From an uncultured Porphyromonadaceae bacterium (GTDB lineage Bacteria > Bacteroidota > Bacteroidia > Bacteroidales > Muribaculaceae): a DNA stretch of 32,797 bases. The notes beneath the pieces were generated by a model that saw only the letters and a program-made list of their open reading frames with translations, made no database searches and was not told where the DNA came from. The translations under genes and the position numbers were made by a program. The stretch is taken from assembly GCA_947176995.1 (NCBI GenBank), contig CAMWSY010000006.1, positions 1-32,797 on the forward strand. Reading direction: 5' to 3'. Positions 26,251-32,797 of the stretch are shown here, in pieces. Numbering within the stretch: position 1 is the first letter of the stretch; every line of letters starts with the position of its first letter.

Positions 26251-27246
26251 ATAATTATATATAATACCTCTGACGGGCGTGCGTCGGTAGCTCTTTATGC
26301 TAAAGACGGAAATGTCTGGCTTAATCAGAGTCAGATAGCCGAACTTTTTGCCACCTCCAAGCAGTCGGTCAGCTATCATATAGGTAATATTCTTTCCGAA
26401 AGTGAATTAGATAAGAAGACAGTTGTCAAATATTATTTGACAACTGCCGCCGATGGGAAGGAATATAATGTGGAGTATTATTCCTTGCAGATGATTATTG
26501 CTATCGGTTACCGTGTGCGCGGAGTTCGTGGAACCCAATTCCGTAAATGGGCAACCGAACACCTTTCGGAGTATCTCATCAAGGGCTTCACAATGGATGA
26601 CGAAAGATTGAAGAATCCCGATGGACGCGTGGATTATTTTGATGAACTCCTGCTCCGCATTCGAGATATCCGTGCATCGGAGAAGAGATTTTATCAGAAG
26701 ATAAGGGATCTCTTCAAACTGAGCAGCGATTATGATAGTACGGACAAATCCACGCAGATGTTTTTCGCAGAGACTCAGAATAAACTCATATTTGCGATCA
26801 CACAGCAAACGGCGGCTGAATTGATTGTGGCGCGTGCGGACTCTAATCTTCCTAATATGGGGCTGACTTCATGGAAAGGAGGGATAGTAAGATTGGGAGA
26901 TGTCGTTATTGCCAAAAATTATCTGCAGCCTGATGAGATTGAGGATCTCAACAGACTCGTTGAAATCTTCCTAACAAGTGCAGAAATGCGTGTTAAGGGA
27001 CGTCAGGATCTGACCCTGCAGTTTTGGCGCAAGAATGTTGACAATCTTCTGGACTTTCAGGGCAAACCGTTGCTTAAGGATAAAGGAAGGATAACCTCTG
27101 CTCAGATGGAGGAAAAGATAAGGGTTTTATATCGCGAGTTTAACGCACGTCGAAAGATGTTGGAAGCCCGGAAAGCAGATGAGGAAGATCTATCCCTATT
27201 TGATGACTTTGATTCCTTGCGATCTAAGTTTCCTCAGATTAAATAA
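26215..27246 (+). CDS. RhuM-family protein, likely recent insertion
   Basis: 343 residues matching the RhuM family (first noted on a Salmonella pathogenicity island, biochemical function unknown; common in defence loci and mobile islands). Typical features are IIIYNTSDGRASVALYA, WLNQSQIAELFATSKQSVSY (helix-turn-helix-like), then VRGTQFRKWATEHLSEYLIK and ASEKRFYQKIRDLF, with KDKGRITSAQMEEK near the C-terminus. The first 12 residues (MADNYLEKKMED) come from the flanking direct repeat; the natural start may be Met10. Sampled 60-base rows are 38-47% GC against 57-65% in neighbouring rows. No promoter of its own is evident, so it probably depends on comM transcription. Confidence 0.9.
   Translation: MADNYLEKKMEDIIIYNTSDGRASVALYAKDGNVWLNQSQIAELFATSKQSVSYHIGNILSESELDKKTVVKYYLTTAADGKEYNVEYYSLQMIIAIGYRVRGVRGTQFRKWATEHLSEYLIKGFTMDDERLKNPDGRVDYFDELLLRIRDIRASEKRFYQKIRDLFKLSSDYDSTDKSTQMFFAETQNKLIFAITQQTAAELIVARADSNLPNMGLTSWKGGIVRLGDVVIAKNYLQPDEIEDLNRLVEIFLTSAEMRVKGRQDLTLQFWRKNVDNLLDFQGKPLLKDKGRITSAQMEEKIRVLYREFNARRKMLEARKADEEDLSLFDDFDSLRSKFPQIK
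26420..26446. repeat. Perfect 12-bp inverted repeat inside rhuM
   Basis: CAGTTGTCAAAT (26420-26431) and ATTTGACAACTG (26435-26446) are exact reverse complements with three bases between them. It lies inside coding sequence for TVVKYYLTT. It could form a hairpin in mRNA or be a binding site for a dimeric protein. Confidence 0.85.
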
Positions 27247-27279
27247 TACTCCAGATTTTTAAGCGATGAAGACGAGTTG

Positions 27280-27297
27280 GCGCACATGGGTGTGTGC
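27280..27297 (+). repeat. Short hairpin in the tail of the inserted segment
   Basis: GCGCACA (27280-27286) pairs with TGTGTGC (27291-27297), with one G-T wobble and a TGGG loop. It lies in the 62-base non-coding stretch between the rhuM stop and the right copy of the direct repeat. No T-tract follows, so it is not an obvious terminator. Confidence 0.45.
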
Positions 27298-27308
27298 ATA
27301 ATTAGGGT

Positions 27309-27344
27309 ATGGCTGACAACTATCTTGAGAAGAAAATGGAGGAT
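27309..27344 (+). repeat. 36-bp direct repeat, right copy
   Basis: Exact copy of 26215-26250, here forming the natural first 12 codons of the SDR-like gene. The distance from left-copy start to right-copy start is 1,094 bp; removing that length would restore a comM-to-SDR junction with a three-base spacer. Confidence 0.97.
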
Positions 27345-27953
27345 CTGCGCAGCGGAAGACTGACGCAGAGTACCGGGAAGCGCCTTACATCACAGAAGGG
27401 GATGTGGTGCGTGGATTTTCCATGCAGGCGTGTGCTCGTGACCGATGGCACTGGAGCGACGGGGAGAGCGATTGTCACCGAGTTTTGCCGCGCGGGATGC
27501 AAAGTTGCTTTTTTTGCCGGAGATGCTGCTGCTGGAAAAGATGTTGCCGGGACAACGGGCGCACGGTTTGTTCATTGTGTCGTGGCTGATGTGGATAGCG
27601 TGAAAACGGCTGTCGACGGACTGGTGAAGGCGTGGCGAGACATTGACATTATCGTAAATACTGCTTCGGAACCGGCGGATGCTCTGCTTGGCATTCTCGC
27701 TTCGCATCGTGACAGGCTACCGTATCCCAATGACTTCGGGGGGCGCCTGATCGATGTGATCCCGAAGGGTCCCGACGGCTCAAAAGAGACAGAAGGGATC
27801 GCGGCGAAGTATGGAATTACGGTAAACCGCGTGATTACGGCTGAGGGGTGTGTGCCGGTGCAGACGGTGGCGAAGCTGTGTGTGTTTCTATCGGCTCCGG
27901 GAAGTGAATTTATCGACGGTGCGGATATTGCAGTCGGTAGTAGAGAAGGCTGA
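27309..27953 (+). CDS. Short-chain dehydrogenase-like protein, shortened and probably inactive
   Basis: 214 residues. After a charged N-terminal arm (MADNYLEKKMEDLRSGRL), a Rossmann nucleotide-binding unit is visible: RRVLVTDGTGATGRAIVTEF, with a TGxxxGxG-like loop. NTASEPAD stands where active SDRs have NNAG. The segment that should carry catalytic Ser and YxxxK is missing: the sequence passes quickly from there to GRLIDVIPKGP and AAKYGITVNRVI. The end (FLSAPGSEFIDGADIAVGS) matches the SDR C-terminal pattern. I read it as a degenerate SDR with an internal deletion, possibly still folded and nucleotide-binding. Its start is duplicated upstream at the rhuM insertion. Confidence 0.75.
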   Translation: MADNYLEKKMEDLRSGRLTQSTGKRLTSQKGMWCVDFPCRRVLVTDGTGATGRAIVTEFCRAGCKVAFFAGDAAAGKDVAGTTGARFVHCVVADVDSVKTAVDGLVKAWRDIDIIVNTASEPADALLGILASHRDRLPYPNDFGGRLIDVIPKGPDGSKETEGIAAKYGITVNRVITAEGCVPVQTVAKLCVFLSAPGSEFIDGADIAVGSREG

Positions 27954-27990
27954 ATTACAGAATAATACCAAAATATAAGTAAGGATTGAT

Positions 27991-28530
27991 ATGATACAGG
28001 AAATGCTTGAGTTCAACCGCGGGTTTGTTGAGCGGGAAGAGTACAAGGGCTATGTGACAAGCAAATATCCCGATAAGAAAATTGCTATTGTTACGTGCAT
28101 GGACACGCGGTTGGTGACGCTGCTTCCGGCTGCTCTCGGACTGAAGAACGGTGATGTGAAAATCATTAAGAATGCCGGGGGAACAATCACCAATCCTTTT
28201 GACTCAACTATGCGGTCGCTTCTTGTGGCTGTTTATGAGCTCGGAGTGAACGAGATTATGGTTGTCGGTCACACTGGTTGCGGTGTGCAGGGGATGGATC
28301 CGGATGAGATGCTGCACCTGATGAAAGAGCGTGGTGTTTCGGAAGAGCATATAGATCTGATGAAGCATTGCGGAATCGATCTGCGCTCATGGCTCAGGGG
28401 ATTTGAAGACACTCCTGAGGCAGTGAAAGAAACCGTTGACCTTATCTCGCATCACCCGTTGATGTGTGAGGGGGTGGCTGTGAAAGGTTATATTATGGAC
28501 AGCACGACAGGTGAGCTTACCTGCGTCTAA
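27991..28530 (+). CDS. Beta-type carbonic anhydrase
   Basis: 179-residue zinc enzyme interconverting CO2 and bicarbonate. The zinc site is complete: Cys36 in the CMDTR motif (with Asp38 and Arg40), His94 and Cys97 in VVGHTGCGVQG. KNAGGTITNPFDSTMRSLLV is the usual substrate-pocket segment. The protein is short, like the small bacterial beta-class enzymes. The ATG follows an AAGGATT purine stretch, 37 bases after the SDR-like gene. It may be read from the upstream genes. It ends convergent with folP, only ten bases apart. Confidence 0.93.
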   Translation: MIQEMLEFNRGFVEREEYKGYVTSKYPDKKIAIVTCMDTRLVTLLPAALGLKNGDVKIIKNAGGTITNPFDSTMRSLLVAVYELGVNEIMVVGHTGCGVQGMDPDEMLHLMKERGVSEEHIDLMKHCGIDLRSWLRGFEDTPEAVKETVDLISHHPLMCEGVAVKGYIMDSTTGELTCV

Positions 28531-28540
28531 CCAATCCGTA

Positions 28541-29389
28541 TCATTTGTCAGCTTCTCTCCAGAGAGTGACGGCCTGACGAGCTTCAGCGACGTCGTGCAC
28601 TCTCAGGATGGCTGCCCCGCGCTCAAGTGCAAGAGTATTTATGACAGTCGTGCCGTTGAGTGATTCCTCGGGGGTGATATCAAGCGTGCGGTAAATCATT
28701 GATTTCCGTGATAAGCCTACAAGTATAGGGCGGCGCAGCGCGTTGCCGATCACACGCAGATCGCGCAGAACTTCAAAGTTCTGTGCGATTGTTTTTGCAA
28801 ACCCAAAACCGGGGTCTATAATAATGTCGGTTACTCCTTTCTGCTCAAGACGGTCGATTTTTTTTGAGAGACTGGCGATTATGTCAGCTGTTACACCGCC
28901 TGAGGAGGTGTAGTCGGTGAGCGATTGCATCTGCGCGGCTGTCCCGCGCATGTGCATGGCTATATAGGGAACGTTCAGTTCAACCACCGTGTCGAACATT
29001 TTGTCATCAAGGTCGCCGCCTGCTATATCATTTATGATTTCGGCACCGTGGTCAAGAACAGCCGCCCGCGCCACGTCGGAGCGGAATGTATCGACAGATA
29101 CCGGCATATCGGGAGCTATTCTCTTTACCGTCTTTATTCCTAAAGCAATGCGACGTTTCTCTTCTTCAGCAGGAACATCGGATGCGCCGGGGCGCGATGA
29201 ATAGCCGCCTATGTCGATTATATCGGCACCATCGGCAATAAGGCGTGAGGCTGTGCGTTCAAGGGTTTCCTCCTGCCAGCATCGTGAGGCACTGTAGAAT
29301 GAATCGGGTGTCACGTTGAGTATGCCCATCACCAGCGGGGTCTCACATGTGAGCAATCTCCCTTTGATATTGATTGAGAACGGTGTCAT
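28541..29389 (-). CDS. folP: Dihydropteroate synthase
   Basis: Folate-pathway enzyme joining 6-hydroxymethyl-7,8-dihydropterin diphosphate to 4-aminobenzoate, the sulfonamide target; 282 residues, TIM barrel. Motifs in order: LVMGILNVTPDSFYS, DIIDIGGYSSRPGA, VSVDTFRSDVARAAVLDHGA with INDIAGG, AMHMRGTAAQMQ, DPGFGFAKTIAQN, and PILVGLSRKSMIY. The loop residues involved in pterin and sulfonamide binding look normal. No canonical TAnnTTTG box was found in the 200 bases upstream. The ompA terminator ends 13 bases before its ATG, so its promoter remains unclear. Confidence 0.96.
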   Translation of the reverse strand: MTPFSINIKGRLLTCETPLVMGILNVTPDSFYSASRCWQEETLERTASRLIADGADIIDIGGYSSRPGASDVPAEEEKRRIALGIKTVKRIAPDMPVSVDTFRSDVARAAVLDHGAEIINDIAGGDLDDKMFDTVVELNVPYIAMHMRGTAAQMQSLTDYTSSGGVTADIIASLSKKIDRLEQKGVTDIIIDPGFGFAKTIAQNFEVLRDLRVIGNALRRPILVGLSRKSMIYRTLDITPEESLNGTTVINTLALERGAAILRVHDVAEARQAVTLWREADK

Positions 29390-29402
29390 TGTTATAGGTA
29401 GT

Positions 29403-29447
29403 CAAAAAAGGAAACCGATGAAGGAAAATCAGTCCTTCATCGGTTTC
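29403..29447 (-). terminator. Intrinsic terminator of the ompA-family gene
   Basis: Arms GAAACCGATGAAGGA (29411-29425) and TCCTTCATCGGTTTC (29433-29447) pair perfectly over 15 bp around a seven-base loop. Read on the - strand, the stem is followed by CTTTTTTG. It ends the transcript coming from 30724 and sits immediately before folP. Confidence 0.93.
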
Positions 29448-29590
29448 GGGTTATCACTTTTTAAGTGGTCTTCCGGTAAAGACCGTCAGGAAATTTTGGT
29501 GAACCTGATGATCTCTTGCGTAACGGTGTTGCTTGGAACATCACGTTTTCCACAACACCCCGGAAGCTTTGAGGAGGAATAGTCTGAAAT
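29448..29590 (-). other. ompA 3' untranslated region with further hairpins
   Basis: Between the ompA stop and its terminator are 143 non-coding bases. GGTGTTG (29525-29531) and CAACACC (29553-29559) enclose GGAA/TTCC. GGTCTT (29467-29472) and AAGACC (29479-29484) form another small stem. A + strand frame over this region has no recognisable features. A 3'-derived small RNA is possible but unproven. Confidence 0.4.
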
Positions 29591-30724
29591 TTACTTATTC
29601 TCTTCGATGGTTACGCAACGATCAAGAGCAACATACTTGATGCCGAGGTCGTTGAGGTTACCCTCGCCGCTCTTGGTTGTGAGCTTTGAAGCGGGAACAC
29701 CATTGTTGATGAGAGCTTTCTCTACGCTCTTAGCACGGTTAACGCGGAGACGAGCGTTGATAGCGTCGGTACCAGTGTAGGTATCAGCCCAGCCGGTAAG
29801 AGTATAGCTCTTGCCCGAAGCCTTGATCTGCTCAGCTACAGCACCGAGGACCTTGCGGTCAACGCTGTTGAGAGTAGAGTTACCGATGGTGAAGTAGATA
29901 GTAGCAAGAGGAGCCTTTGAAGTTTCAACAACCTTCTCAACGGGACGGTTGAGGCAAGCCTTGAGCTGAGCCTCGAGGTCCTCGATGCGGGCGTTAGCAG
30001 CCTGCAGGCGAGCCTTGATGGGTTCGCAGTCCTCGAACTCGGGAACAACAGCTACGACGGGAGCATTCCAAGTGCTCTTGTTGAACTTGTAGGTAGCAGA
30101 AACGAGGATCTCGCCTGTTACGCTCTTGTTGTTGGAGAGCTCGGCAACGCTCTTGTCAGCACCAACTGCACGGAGGTCGAGACCGAGAGCGAAGTTGCGG
30201 CTGAGGTTGAAGTCAAGAAGAAGACCAGCGCGAGCTGTGAGGAACTGATGATGAGCGTTCACCCACTCGTTTTTAACCTTCATGGTGTTGAAGTAGCCAC
30301 CGAGACCAGCATAGATGCTTGCGTTGAACACGCGGTCGGGGTTGTAGCCACACCACCAGTTGGTGAGGTTAAGCATAACGTCACCGGCAGCGCCGAGGTT
30401 GTTAAGCTTAAAGTCGTTCATGCCCTTGGCCTGGAACCAGTCGAAGCCGGCACGAACACCGATGATCGGCGAGAAGTATTTGCCGACATACAGACCTGCA
30501 GCGGGAGCGAAGCGGTCACCTACACCGGGACGAGCAATGCCCTTGGTCATGGAGTTGGCCACACCACCCTGAAGGGTGATAAACCAGTTGCTGCTGAAGT
30601 TGTTTACGAGATATCCCTGAGTGGCGTCCTCAACGTAGGTGATTTCCTTAACGTTGTTCTGTGCCACTGCGTTCTGGCCCAGCATGATAGCAGCGGCAAA
30701 CGCAAGAATTGCACTCTTTTTCAT
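29591..30724 (-). CDS. OmpA-family outer membrane protein
   Basis: 377 residues. A signal peptide (KKSAILAFAAAIMLGQNAVA) is followed by a beta-barrel domain to about residue 215 with aromatic-rich strands (NWFITLQGGVANSM, FSPIIGVRAGFDWFQ). A short coiled-coil linker follows (ARLQAANARIEDLEAQLKAC). The C-terminal OmpA-like peptidoglycan-binding domain runs from about 270 to the end, with TIYFTIGNSTLNSVDRKVL and GWADTYTGTDAINARLRVNR. Such proteins anchor the outer membrane to the cell wall and are among the most abundant in Bacteroidota. It has its own promoter and a strong terminator, so it is monocistronic. Confidence 0.94.
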   Translation of the reverse strand: MKKSAILAFAAAIMLGQNAVAQNNVKEITYVEDATQGYLVNNFSSNWFITLQGGVANSMTKGIARPGVGDRFAPAAGLYVGKYFSPIIGVRAGFDWFQAKGMNDFKLNNLGAAGDVMLNLTNWWCGYNPDRVFNASIYAGLGGYFNTMKVKNEWVNAHHQFLTARAGLLLDFNLSRNFALGLDLRAVGADKSVAELSNNKSVTGEILVSATYKFNKSTWNAPVVAVVPEFEDCEPIKARLQAANARIEDLEAQLKACLNRPVEKVVETSKAPLATIYFTIGNSTLNSVDRKVLGAVAEQIKASGKSYTLTGWADTYTGTDAINARLRVNRAKSVEKALINNGVPASKLTTKSGEGNLNDLGIKYVALDRCVTIEENK

Positions 30725-30780
30725 AGGATTACGTGTTGTTTAATTTGTTTCGTTTTGTTTCTATTCCTCGAAATTCTACG

Positions 30781-30788
30781 CAAATGTA
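30781..30788 (-). promoter_or_regulatory. Probable -7 box of the ompA-family promoter
   Basis: On the - strand the sequence is TACATTTG, matching TAnnTTTG, 56 bases before the ATG. The expected -33 TTTG is not seen at 19-21 bases upstream, where the sequence is A-rich. The resulting leader would be about 50 bases long and AT-rich. Confidence 0.55.
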
Positions 30789-30834
30789 ACGTTTCTTATT
30801 TAATTTTTGTTTACTGTCCCTAAAGAATTTTTAT

Positions 30835-30862
30835 GAAAAAATGCATTTTTCTCATTCTGCAT
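30835..30862 (-). terminator. Weak terminator-like hairpin after the MFS permease gene
   Basis: On the - strand ATGCA pairs with TGCAT (arms at 30858-30862 and 30841-30845) and a run of T follows. The stem is only five bp, so it is uncertain. It lies 19 bases after the permease stop. Confidence 0.35.
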
Positions 30863-30880
30863 CTTTTCACAGGGCCCGGA

Positions 30881-32218
30881 TTATGCCTGAGCGGAGAGAT
30901 CCTTGTTTACGTTCTTGTGGCCGATGAGGGCATAGAAAAGGATGTAAGCAAGACCGATGAGGGGTACCCAGTAGCTTGTGAGGACACCAGCTGCGTCGGC
31001 TACACCGCCCTGTATGACGGGGAGGACACCACCACCGCAAACCATCACCATGAAGAAGCCGGAAGCAACTGCGGTGAACTTGCCGAGACCCTCAACAGCG
31101 AGGTTGAAGATACCACCCCACATAACCGAGGTGCAGAGGCCGCAGAGAACCAAGAAGAGGATGTTGATGGGAGCATCTACGCTGATACCGTTGAAATCGC
31201 TGTCGAATGCGGGGATAGCGATTGTGTTCGCGGGGTTGGAGAAGATGGCGAGGAGGAGGAAAATGATGCCTACTGCCGAAACGGTCGAGAGCATCGCCTT
31301 ACTTGATACCTTGCCGCCGATGGCACCACCGACAAGACGGCCGATGAGCATGAGGAACCAGTACATGCCTACGAGTACACCTGCTGCTGCGGCGGGAATG
31401 TTTTCTTTAAGTCCGATTTTTGTGAGGCCTTCAGTCATGAGGAGGTTTGCCATGTTGGGGATACCTACCTCGACACCAACGTAGATGAAGATTGCTACTG
31501 CACCGAGAACGAAGTGACGGAACTTGAGCGCGCCTGAGAGTGTGGGCTCGGCCTGTTTTGCTGTTTCGTGCTTTGTGATTTCCTCATTCTTGATTGCGTC
31601 AAGGATGGGCTCGGGGATGTTGGTGAAGATGATGACTATTGTTGCGAGGACGAAGATACCACCGGCGATGTAGAGAGCGGGACGGGCATCAACGAGGCTC
31701 GAGTTTGCCACATCACCCATGAGATAGCCGACGAGGATGGGGCAGATAGTTGCAGCGAGAGAGTTGCAAGATCCACCGAGCTGGATGAGCTGGTTGCCCT
31801 TGTTGCCGCCACCGCCGAGGGTGTTGAGCATGGGGTTAACCACTGTGTTGAGCATACACATCGAGAAACCTGCAACGAAAGCACCGAGGAGATATACACT
31901 GAAGATGGCGCTGTCGGGGAGGAACGATGAGATAAACATGATGGCCACGCCGAGGATACCGACGAGGAGCGATGCTATTGCCGAGAACTTGTAGCCTTTG
32001 CGCTGGAGGAGCATACCGGCGGGAATGCCCATGAACAGGTAGGCAATGAAGTTAGCGAGGTTACCGAGCTGCGACTGCAGTGCGGAAAGCGAGAGTTGGT
32101 TTTTGAGGATCACGCCAAACGGGTTCTGGAAACCTGTCACGAACGAGATCATAGCGAACAGGAAGAACATCGCGATAATCGCGGGAGTCGTATTCGCCTT
32201 GGTGGCCTTTGTCGTCAT
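30881..32218 (-). CDS. FHS-family MFS sugar permease
   Basis: 445-residue inner-membrane transporter with about 12 membrane segments, resembling the fucose:H+ symporter / glucose-galactose permease group of the major facilitator superfamily. Typical parts are FVTGFQNPFGVILKNQLSLS at the first helix-loop, GIPAGMLLQRKGYK at the loop after TM2, and a central cytosolic loop (IKNEEITKHETAKQAEPTLS). A second-half motif reads GRLVGGAIGGKVSSKAML. The exact sugar cannot be told from sequence. No sugar-metabolism gene is beside it. It is probably transcribed from its own promoter at about 32316-32323. Confidence 0.92.
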   Translation of the reverse strand: MTTKATKANTTPAIIAMFFLFAMISFVTGFQNPFGVILKNQLSLSALQSQLGNLANFIAYLFMGIPAGMLLQRKGYKFSAIASLLVGILGVAIMFISSFLPDSAIFSVYLLGAFVAGFSMCMLNTVVNPMLNTLGGGGNKGNQLIQLGGSCNSLAATICPILVGYLMGDVANSSLVDARPALYIAGGIFVLATIVIIFTNIPEPILDAIKNEEITKHETAKQAEPTLSGALKFRHFVLGAVAIFIYVGVEVGIPNMANLLMTEGLTKIGLKENIPAAAAGVLVGMYWFLMLIGRLVGGAIGGKVSSKAMLSTVSAVGIIFLLLAIFSNPANTIAIPAFDSDFNGISVDAPINILFLVLCGLCTSVMWGGIFNLAVEGLGKFTAVASGFFMVMVCGGGVLPVIQGGVADAAGVLTSYWVPLIGLAYILFYALIGHKNVNKDLSAQA

Positions 32219-32315
32219 AATTGTTGGAGTAATAATAAGTGTAGATGGGTATTTTGATTCTTTCGGTGGTGATGGTTCGGCAGGGGGTGGTAAATCCCTA
32301 CTCCGACATTTTGTG

Positions 32316-32323
32316 CAAAGCTA
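32316..32323 (-). promoter_or_regulatory. Probable -7 box of the permease promoter
   Basis: Read on the - strand the sequence is TAGCTTTG, matching TAnnTTTG, about 97 bases upstream of the permease ATG. No clear TTTG is found at the -33 position. The 278-base region between permease and rpoC otherwise holds AT-rich sequence and the rpoC terminator. Confidence 0.5.
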
Positions 32324-32430
32324 AGACTTTTTTGGATTACTTTGAGAATAATAAGTTAAATTTTTTCATTTTTTTTGTTCAAAATCATTGTTTTCGGGTC
32401 GATGGAGGGATTTTGGCGGAGTTTTCGGGT

Positions 32431-32472
32431 TAAAAAAAGAAAAAAAACGGGCCGGTTGCGTAACCGGCCCGT
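32431..32472 (-). terminator. Strong intrinsic terminator of rpoC
   Basis: ACGGGCCGGTT (32447-32457) and AACCGGCCCGT (32462-32472) pair perfectly over 11 bp around a four-base loop. On the - strand the stem runs into a long T-rich tract. It starts 24 bases after the rpoC stop, so no further gene is co-transcribed. Confidence 0.95.
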
Positions 32473-32496
32473 CGGATATCGGGGTGTAGAGTTTTA

Positions 32497-32797
<301 letters not shown>

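Noticed and set aside
27266..27301. 11-codon frame with two Trp codons just before the SDR-like gene
   Set aside because: It resembles a leader peptide at first sight, but there is no attenuator pair and no tryptophan biosynthesis gene downstream; chance is sufficient.
26215..27344. Classical insertion sequence at rhuM
   Set aside because: No transposase and no terminal inverted repeats; the 36-bp duplication is much longer than normal IS target duplications.
29316..29582. 88-codon + strand ORF across the folP start and ompA 3' region
   Set aside because: It runs through the ompA terminator stem and is antisense to folP; no domain is visible.
30833..31306. 157-codon + strand ORF opposite the permease gene
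   Set aside because: Acidic, low-complexity product; the opposite strand encodes a clear 12-helix transporter.

Overview
The window looks like a chromosomal segment of a Bacteroidota species, probably order Bacteroidales and possibly Muribaculaceae-like. The evidence is the gene order (fusA-rpsJ directly before the S10/spc/alpha ribosomal blocks, map after secY, a cysteine-free L36), promoters of the TTTG-N19-TAnnTTTG kind, an OmpA-family porin with a coiled-coil linker, a fused gamma-alpha 2-oxoacid:ferredoxin oxidoreductase subunit, and an FHS-type sugar permease. The family-level placement is an inference.

Region 1 (1-17560, all + strand) is one long translation and secretion cluster: the 3' part of fusA, then rpsJ rplC rplD rplW rplB rpsS rplV rpsC rplP rpmC rpsQ rplN rplX rplE rpsN rpsH rplF rplR rpsE rpmD rplO secY map infA rpmJ rpsM rpsK rpsD rpoA rplQ, closed by a strong terminator. 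Most junctions are tight. Three spacers are long and rich in inverted repeats: before rplC, before rpsH and before rpsD. They are candidate ribosomal-protein autoregulatory leaders.

Region 2 (17581-19230) holds an ECF sigma factor with a small two-helix membrane protein downstream (- strand) and a divergent three-helix membrane protein (+ strand). The spacer between them carries two facing copies of the same bipartite ECF-type promoter. This predicts a self-activated regulon that also drives the divergent gene.

Region 3 (19330-22460) is korA-korB for 2-oxoacid (probably 2-oxoglutarate):ferredoxin oxidoreductase, with its own promoter, a possibly structured leader and a strong terminator. Region 4 (22492-28530) is a + strand run of trpS, a DUF4369-type lipoprotein, a ComM/YifB-like AAA+ ATPase, a RhuM-family gene, a shortened SDR-like gene and a beta-carbonic anhydrase. 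The rhuM gene is flanked by an exact 36-bp direct repeat that is the first 12 codons of the SDR-like gene. It is AT-richer than its surroundings and looks like a clean 1,094-bp insertion between comM and the SDR gene that rebuilds the interrupted start. This is the strongest candidate here for an undescribed mobile unit.

Region 5 (28541-32797, - strand) has folP, an ompA-family gene with a strong terminator, an FHS-family MFS sugar permease, and the 3' end of rpoC with its terminator. In many Bacteroidales rpoBC lies just upstream of rpsL-rpsG-fusA in the same direction. Here rpoC lies beyond the ribosomal cluster and points the other way, suggesting a rearrangement. No tRNA, rRNA, CRISPR array or transposase gene was recognised.
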